64,000 nt of DNA from Breviolum minutum Mf 1.05b.01 (lineage: Eukaryota; Sar; Dinophyceae; Suessiales; Symbiodiniaceae), in assembly GCA_000507305.1 (NCBI GenBank), contig DF241542.1, positions 1 through 64,000 of the forward strand. Direction: 5' to 3'. The translations under genes were made by a program, and so were the position numbers. Below the pieces are notes generated by a model. That model saw only the letters and a program-made list of their open reading frames with translations. It searched no databases and was not told the origin of the DNA. This document shows, piece after piece, positions 58,518 through 64,000 of this stretch. Position 1 is the stretch's first letter. Each line of letters opens with the position of its first letter.

Positions 58518-61500
58518 CTATCGTTTGGTTGGTGTCTTGATTCCACCTTTTTCTTTACATACCAAACACATCTCAAATTTGACATGATGATAGGACGAGC
58601 CCCAATCACCAATCTTCAAGGTGTCTCCTCTTAGAGGTTCTTCCTTCTTCGCTTTACGACATAGATGGCAGAAACGTGACGACCGAAATTCTCCAGTATG
58701 TGCCCGTTTCAGATACTGACACTTCCGGTCAGTATGATAGACCACTCCAGTTTTCGTCGTAAAGATTTCGAGAGCTTCAGAAATCGCTGAAGTCGCCATA
58801 GGTTTCGTCACTGATGTAGCTCCATCCGTGCTACTGCCTGCTGTTGAGCTTTCTCTAGTGACCTCCAAACGATTTCCTTTTGACTTTTCCACCTGCTGAA
58901 GTTCCATCATCTCAGCGGGTGACCTTTCTGATTTCTCTTCTTCTTCTTGCTTGGGGAAGTGTCCATTGACCTTCTTGTAGATTCTCGAAGTAGCTTCCCA
59001 GACGAACCACGCGATCATCCGTCCAAGATTCATCACCAGAATCACTGCGATGGTGTAGACGCAAAGAAAAAGAAAGAGTCCTTCTTCTTCGTCCTCTTTT
59101 TCCTTCACTTCTTCTCCTTCAGCTTCAGCAGTTCCCAAAACTGCCAACAAGGTAATGACCTTCACTGCCTTGCTGATCTTCTCTAAGTCCACAGCCACGC
59201 CTTCCTTGACGATGCCAGACTTTTCTTCAATCTCGATGTTCTCTTCAGGGACCTGGTCATTCTTGATCTCCTCCAGGTTCATGAGCTTCTTGAGAAAGCG
59301 AAGTCGGCTTGAAGTTAAAGGTTTGGTGCCGATGTCCGCAATCATCTCCAAGCCTCCCATATGATGAAGTGCCCACTCACCACGTTGGACGATGTCTCGT
59401 GCAAAGGATGCACGAATGCGAAGGTGTCTAGTCCTCCAGCTCCCTCCCTCACAACTCAAAATTGATACTGCGGCTTGGCTGTCACACCAAGCTACCTTCA
59501 AGATTCCTTCTTCCAACTCGTTGAGCATCACAAACAGCGATTCACCTGCTGTCAAAGCTTCGATGATCTCCAACAGCTCGGATTCCGCCGTCGACAGTGA
59601 TACCACCGACTGTCTTCCTGACTTCCACATCATAGTTGATCCTTGATAGGAGATGATAGTGCATCCATGTGAGCACTCTCCATCAGGTGCGTAGGATGCA
59701 TCTGAGAATGCACATAAGGTCTCTCCAGTTGTTGATTTTCTGAAGTTCAAACCTTCTGCTGCAGTGTTCTTGAGATACCCTTTGGCCTGAGCTGAAATCT
59801 CAATCACCTTCAGCGGGTCCTTGGTCACCAGAGCACTCATCTTTGCTACGGTGTGCATCAGGTCCGGCCTTGTGCGTGTGACCGTCCACAAAAGTTCTCC
59901 AACTTCTTTTTGTGCAGATCGAATCTGCTCAATGGTTGGTGGTTCTTCAGGGACCGATGGAACACATTGATCTCTTGTTATAGGGACCACCTTCGGCTTC
60001 AGACCAGCATCATGTCCTACCAGGTCTTGGATGTAGGATTTTTGGGAAACATGCCAAACATCCCACTGGTTCTCATCCTTGAATGTTGACACTTCCATCC
60101 CAAGAAACCGTAGTGGCTTCAGACCAACCCAATCTGGAGGGGTAGATGCCCATGTGCTCTGAATCTTTGCAATCACTGCTTCCACCAACCCTCTTGGACC
60201 GACGGTGAAGATGTCATCTACATACGTCATCATGAGTCCAAGGGCTTTCATCTCTTGATCTCCATCGCCTGCTCGATGGATCTTCCAAAGATTCGGCTCA
60301 GAATCCAATGGGGTGAACCTCAACTTCACTTTCTTGGACTCTATGGTAGCCTCAACCTCCATCTTTTGGAACTTGTCGTCACGATGTTGGCTCCACAATC
60401 GAGGCGACTTCCGGAATCCATATACTGCTCTCAGTGGTTGAAATACCACATCTTTAGACATCATGTTTCTCTCCACAAAGAAAGCTGGGGGTTTGACCAA
60501 GATCACATCCTCAGATTCAGAGGGCTTGACCTCGGCGTTCGCGGTTTTGATGTCGATGGATGCTCCGCTCCATTGATGTTGCGAAGCTTGATGAACTAGA
60601 CATCTAAAGGCTGCTGCATCAGCACCACCGCTGTAGTTTTCCTCCCCCTCTTTCTTACTTTCATAGTTCCCACATACTACCCAACGGACCTTGTTCTTGT
60701 AGCCCAAGGGTGGTGGGGCTGGTTTTCTTGTGAAGACGATCTTGGAAGGAACTAACTCCACGTTTCTTCCTTGTGCCTCACATCTTCCTTTGATCTTTTC
60801 CAGCTCCTCCTTTGACACCGGCCGAAGAGCTGCCTTCTCCTCCAGTAACGACTCCACTTCAGCCTTTGATGGGCTGATCCATTCCTTCCAGTTGTCTCTG
60901 ACCTCTTTTGGTGAGATGATCTTTGTTTGAAGGACCTCGTCACTCACCTGAGGTTCCAAAGCCAACTTCTTGATTTCTGCCAGCACCTTCAGCTCTTCCA
61001 CCGCGACTTCAAAGTCATCATGTATAAGATGTCCCATCTCTTCCTGAACCACCTTCATCGCCCTTGCCACTCCATAGCTTGACGACTCATCTCGCTCCTC
61101 AGAATCTTCTTCGTACTGCAATCCCCTAACCGCAGTCTTTCCTCGGATTCTCCTTCTCACTTTGAACGCATCGGCTACCTCCAGCTCCAAAGCCATCCAA
61201 TGATCTTCTTCTGGAGGTTGTTGAAGTTTCCTCATCACATATCGTGTAACTGACGGCTTTGACTCTCCTTCTCTAAGTACCCAGTGACCGTGATCCGACC
61301 ACGCTGGAAACAAGTACTTGGCCTTCTCCATCGTTGCTTCAAACTGGTGATTTTTCCAAGTTCTTTTTCTTGTGTGCACCGTCTCAAGGAACCTCGGAAA
61401 CTCCTTTGTTGATGCAATCCGTTGATTCCTCAAAACTTCATTCACATGCCTCAAAGCTAAAGGCCACATCTCGGAATTGGCCCCTGCTTGGTAAAGGGTT

Positions 61501-61634
61501 CTCCTCAAAAGTGCCTTCACGTTTTGAACCGACACCTCTGCTCTTCCATTTGCTCTTGGATCATCACCAGGGGTTCGAGTATGAAGGATCCCCCTTGACA
61601 CCAGCCACTTGTGAAAGTGCCCAAGGAACTCCAA
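58518..61634 (-). CDS. Copia element: integrase C-part, reverse transcriptase, RNase H and C-terminal extension
   Basis: The integrase resumes as EFLGHFHKWLVSRG, with the catalytic Glu in DDPRANGRAEVSV. The frame can be extended upstream to HTDQGLEF, the second Asp. The reverse transcriptase has IDIKTANAEVKPS (motif A) and MMTYVDDIFTVG (catalytic YVDD). RNase H has CAFSDASYAPDG, STAESELLEIIEA, AWCDSQAAVSIL and ADIGTKPL. The last ~250 residues carry an acidic stretch, a membrane-like segment (GLFLFLCVYTIAVILVMNLG) and a Cys cluster (CQYLKRAHTGEF...CHLC). Motif A usually reads DVKTAFLNA, so two residues (FL) appear deleted here, which would probably damage the polymerase. Confidence 0.85.
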   Translation of the reverse strand: MEFLGHFHKWLVSRGILHTRTPGDDPRANGRAEVSVQNVKALLRRTLYQAGANSEMWPLALRHVNEVLRNQRIASTKEFPRFLETVHTRKRTWKNHQFEATMEKAKYLFPAWSDHGHWVLREGESKPSVTRYVMRKLQQPPEEDHWMALELEVADAFKVRRRIRGKTAVRGLQYEEDSEERDESSSYGVARAMKVVQEEMGHLIHDDFEVAVEELKVLAEIKKLALEPQVSDEVLQTKIISPKEVRDNWKEWISPSKAEVESLLEEKAALRPVSKEELEKIKGRCEAQGRNVELVPSKIVFTRKPAPPPLGYKNKVRWVVCGNYESKKEGEENYSGGADAAAFRCLVHQASQHQWSGASIDIKTANAEVKPSESEDVILVKPPAFFVERNMMSKDVVFQPLRAVYGFRKSPRLWSQHRDDKFQKMEVEATIESKKVKLRFTPLDSEPNLWKIHRAGDGDQEMKALGLMMTYVDDIFTVGPRGLVEAVIAKIQSTWASTPPDWVGLKPLRFLGMEVSTFKDENQWDVWHVSQKSYIQDLVGHDAGLKPKVVPITRDQCVPSVPEEPPTIEQIRSAQKEVGELLWTVTRTRPDLMHTVAKMSALVTKDPLKVIEISAQAKGYLKNTAAEGLNFRKSTTGETLCAFSDASYAPDGECSHGCTIISYQGSTMMWKSGRQSVVSLSTAESELLEIIEALTAGESLFVMLNELEEGILKVAWCDSQAAVSILSCEGGSWRTRHLRIRASFARDIVQRGEWALHHMGGLEMIADIGTKPLTSSRLRFLKKLMNLEEIKNDQVPEENIEIEEKSGIVKEGVAVDLEKISKAVKVITLLAVLGTAEAEGEEVKEKEDEEEGLFLFLCVYTIAVILVMNLGRMIAWFVWEATSRIYKKVNGHFPKQEEEEKSERSPAEMMELQQVEKSKGNRLEVTRESSTAGSSTDGATSVTKPMATSAISEALEIFTTKTGVVYHTDRKCQYLKRAHTGEFRSSRFCHLCRKAKKEEPLRGDTLKIGDWGSSYHHVKFEMCLVCKEKGGIKTPTKR

Positions 61635-63982
61635 ACCTTGATCCGTATGAACGTGTCCAACATAGAAGCGTCAGCCTTAGCCCGAAGTATGAGCTCCATC
61701 GCCGTTCTCGTGACTTCCATTGAAGCTTTCGAACTCATTGGTAAGGCCATTCGATAAGTGCGAACTTCAAAATCTTCCTTACCTTCATCTTCCTCCTCCA
61801 GCAGTTGATCTTGTGCTTTGGATGAGACCTCCCCCTCAGCTTCACCTCCTTCTTCCACCCGCAGTTGGTTCGGTTCACTCAATCTGAAGTCCCGGGGCGC
61901 CTCCTCCGCGTTGCCTAGTGCTTCAGATGAGATCCCCTTTCCAACTGCTTCTCCTACTCCATCCTTTTCTTCATCATCCTCCTCAGCTTCCAACTCAATC
62001 TCCAGTGCCTCACCTGGCACCTCCACAGCTTGCTGTGCATCATCGCACAAGGTCGATTGCCTGGGAACCATCCATGTCAGTGCTCCCACCAGTATATACT
62101 TTCCTTTTCCTTCACGATCAGGTGCCACATGAAATGGGCCAGTGGAATCCAAAGATAGCACTCCACACCGTGGGTGAAGACCTCGACGATGTGGAAGTTG
62201 ACGTTGTTGAGTGGATTGGCAAACCACACAGTCCTTTCTAAAAGGGATGTGATGATGACTCACATGATCCCTCCAGCTCAAAGCCCTCAAATTCTTTGGA
62301 CCTTCTTCACACCATCCTTTCAGTGCTTCAGCCACCATTCCCATCAGACCGGGAGCCCACCTCGACAGTTGTTTCGAGTCCTTGACTGGGGGGTACTTCG
62401 TTGATCTATTCCTCCATGGTCGACCAAGTTGAATCTCCAAGTTGTTGGCAATGGTAGTTGGCTTCTTAGCTAGCCCTCCATAGTCACCCTGATTCAGCTT
62501 CAACTCTTCGAGGTCAAACTCCTCCTTGATTCGCTTCCAATCAGGCTGATCCCAAATGGAAACGCATTCTGGTACTTGATCTTTTGAAGATGCCGGTTGC
62601 TCCATAGCAAATCCCACTTTCTTGGAGATTCCAGCAGCACGTCGAACATAGGATGCAACGATGAACAACGTGATCATCCTCCACATCATGATGTCATCGT
62701 TTTGGACCTTCAATCTTTCCTCATCTGTTAGATCATGAAGTCCATACTGTTGTCCATCTTTCCATGACCTCACAGGACGTGGATAGTCAGTTTGCCCTGC
62801 AATGGGGAAATGTCTCAGTATCGATCTTGTTCGGCAATTTGGACCGCCAACTGAAGCCTCCAGCTTGCCCTCAAAGCACCCTCTAAGCAGTCCACCATAG
62901 ATCTCCTCTGACAAGACATCGTGGTTGTTGCTACGAAGGATGTCTAGTTCAAGTAGTCGATCGATTGGACCTCCTTGCTCCTGCATGGCCTTTTTCAAGG
63001 TCAATCCTTCATCAGGTCCAGCGAACAAGTGGACTATCACTCCGTGCTTCATGAACTTCTTCCTTTGACGTTTGTTTGTTGGCAAATCATTCCATAGGCC
63101 CACTCTTCCCACCAACTTCTCCTTGATGTGACTTGGTAGTTGAGATAGTACCGGATGAGATCCAACCAATCGCTTAAGCCAATCTTCTTCTTCCTTGTAG
63201 TTGAGCTCCTTCAATTGAGCTCCACCTCTCTTCATCTCGATCTCCTTGATAAGGTCCAGGGCCAGCTTGCGGCTTCCGGTAGGGCATCCATTCGAGAAAG
63301 CTACCTTCAAGCTCCCCCTCACTGGATGTTCAACTTGGACTTGATGTCCTTCCCATTTCACATTGCAGTTCAACACTGTGGTCAGCAGTGTCATAGGCAC
63401 TATCGGTTCCACCTCTAGGCAATCGGACAGCATAGTTTGACCTGGAGTCATTTGTAGTTGCCTTTTAGCTCCATCGGCCAACACCACCTCTACGCTTCGT
63501 AGTTGTGACTCATCTTCATCATCACGACGAGGTCTAAGTGGATGGGTCGCACCGCTATCCAATAGTCCACCGGAGTCATTCTTTACCAGCCTGCTCAGCC
63601 TCATCACCTTCATAGATGGGGTGGAGTCTCGAAGTTGGTCAAGTTGAAGTTGCAAATTCTTTATCATCTCATCGCGTTGGCTTCCCTGTGTTGGTCCTTC
63701 TTTCCTGACACTTGGGGTTGCCGTAGAAATCGACTTGAGCACCTTAGTTGCTTCTTCCAAAAGTCCTTGAACAGAAGGTGTGGGTTCTCCCTTCTCAGAG
63801 TGAGCTGAAGATGCATCTTGCCCACCTTGTCCATCTCCTTTGTCGCCATCCTCAGTAGCATCCACACGAGCTGCCTTGGGTGGTGACCTTGAATATCTTC
63901 CTTCTCTTTTGTTCCGGGGACAACTAGAGGCCAGGTGGTCAGGACATCCACAAAGAAAACACCTCCTCAACTCATCCTTCAA
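61517..63982 (-). CDS. Copia element: gag C-terminus, protease, methyltransferase-like domain, integrase N-part
   Basis: Starts near the CCHC knuckle CFLCGCPDHLASSC (C-x2-C-x4-H-x4-C). The protease active site is LLDSGATHPLRP. Then follow VIVHLFAGPDEGLTLKKAMQ, a LLELDI strand, GGPNCRTRS and GFAMEQPASSKD. These sit in the order of methyltransferase motifs I, II, IV and VI but without the Pro-Cys-Gln and ENV residues, so catalysis is unlikely. The integrase zinc part (HHHIPFRKDCVVC) and the first catalytic Asp (LSLDSTGPFHV) follow, then a Glu/Asp-rich insert of ~120 residues. The frame is lost near 61,665, just before the second integrase Asp. The true start is off window. Confidence 0.8.
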   Translation of the reverse strand: MKDELRRCFLCGCPDHLASSCPRNKREGRYSRSPPKAARVDATEDGDKGDGQGGQDASSAHSEKGEPTPSVQGLLEEATKVLKSISTATPSVRKEGPTQGSQRDEMIKNLQLQLDQLRDSTPSMKVMRLSRLVKNDSGGLLDSGATHPLRPRRDDEDESQLRSVEVVLADGAKRQLQMTPGQTMLSDCLEVEPIVPMTLLTTVLNCNVKWEGHQVQVEHPVRGSLKVAFSNGCPTGSRKLALDLIKEIEMKRGGAQLKELNYKEEEDWLKRLVGSHPVLSQLPSHIKEKLVGRVGLWNDLPTNKRQRKKFMKHGVIVHLFAGPDEGLTLKKAMQEQGGPIDRLLELDILRSNNHDVLSEEIYGGLLRGCFEGKLEASVGGPNCRTRSILRHFPIAGQTDYPRPVRSWKDGQQYGLHDLTDEERLKVQNDDIMMWRMITLFIVASYVRRAAGISKKVGFAMEQPASSKDQVPECVSIWDQPDWKRIKEEFDLEELKLNQGDYGGLAKKPTTIANNLEIQLGRPWRNRSTKYPPVKDSKQLSRWAPGLMGMVAEALKGWCEEGPKNLRALSWRDHVSHHHIPFRKDCVVCQSTQQRQLPHRRGLHPRCGVLSLDSTGPFHVAPDREGKGKYILVGALTWMVPRQSTLCDDAQQAVEVPGEALEIELEAEEDDEEKDGVGEAVGKGISSEALGNAEEAPRDFRLSEPNQLRVEEGGEAEGEVSSKAQDQLLEEEDEGKEDFEVRTYRMALPMSSKASMEVTRTAMELILRAKADASMLDTFIRIKVWSSLGTFTSGWCQGGSFILEPLVMIQEQMEEQRCRFKT

Positions 63983-64000
63983 GTCGTGGGAATAGCTGCA

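Larger units (their letters stand above)
58518..64000 (-). mobile_element. Copia-type LTR retrotransposon with extra methyltransferase-like and C-terminal domains, 5' end off window
   Basis: Minus-strand order: CCHC knuckle, aspartic protease, methyltransferase-like domain, integrase, reverse transcriptase, RNase H, then a ~250-residue extension. Integrase before reverse transcriptase defines Ty1/Copia. Two long frames (61517-63982 and 58518-61634) overlap and carry adjacent parts of one integrase. A single frame change near 61,665 therefore breaks the polyprotein, unless it is a sequence error. The gag N-terminus and 5' LTR lie beyond 64,000. Confidence 0.85.

Overview
The window looks like nuclear DNA of a dinoflagellate, most probably a Symbiodiniaceae-type alga. 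The evidence is direct. Genes are broken into many short exons. Splice donors are GT, GC or GA, and acceptors are nearly always AG followed by G. The retroelements are of dinoflagellate type: a tyrosine-recombinase (YR) element carrying a cytosine methyltransferase, and a Copia element with an extra domain between protease and integrase. Exon coordinates below come from reading splice sites and reading frames by eye. Family names come from memory and motifs, not from a search.

Layout. (1) 5.7-12.9 kb, + strand: exons of an RBR-type (Ariadne-like) E3 ubiquitin ligase, with UBA-like, RING1, IBR and the end of RING2. An Ariadne-like C-terminal exon follows only at 42.4 kb, so the intervening ~29.5 kb is probably one giant intron. 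(2) 14.86-19.87 kb and 38.51-39.86 kb, + strand: the two halves of one YR retrotransposon, with gag-like region, reverse transcriptase, a C5-cytosine methyltransferase placed inside the RNase H region, then the rest of RNase H and a tyrosine recombinase. (3) 19,873-38,509: an 18.6 kb insert that splits this element. Its ends are inverted (GTAAC plus a T run), with a repeated GGTTTTACC-like motif and an imperfect 8-bp flanking repeat. It carries a 62-bp tandem array and two intron-rich + strand genes. Gene A (21.2-29.4 kb) encodes a degenerate methyltransferase-like protein. Gene B (30.4-37.9 kb) has a Gln-rich front and a large Cys-containing domain and is the best transposase candidate. (4) 42.7-47.3 kb: mostly non-coding, with MITE-like inverted repeats and a long TTG microsatellite. 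(5) 47.4-54.6 kb, + strand: a well resolved ten-exon host gene, apparently of the ATP-grasp-like Cj0069 family. (6) 56.5-57.2 kb: a single-exon Gly/Tyr/Asp-rich protein. (7) 58.5-64 kb, - strand: a Copia-type element cut by the window edge.

The main theme is that three unrelated mobile elements in 64 kb each encode a protein with a DNA-methyltransferase-like core: one with intact catalytic motifs (YR element) and two degenerate (Copia and the 18.6 kb insert). The nesting order (host gene, then YR element, then large DNA transposon) and the intron-boundary direct repeats make this a good locus for studying transposon-borne methyltransferases and transposon-like intron gain. Single ambiguous bases at 14,493, 35,206 and 38,277 mean continuity should be confirmed with long reads.
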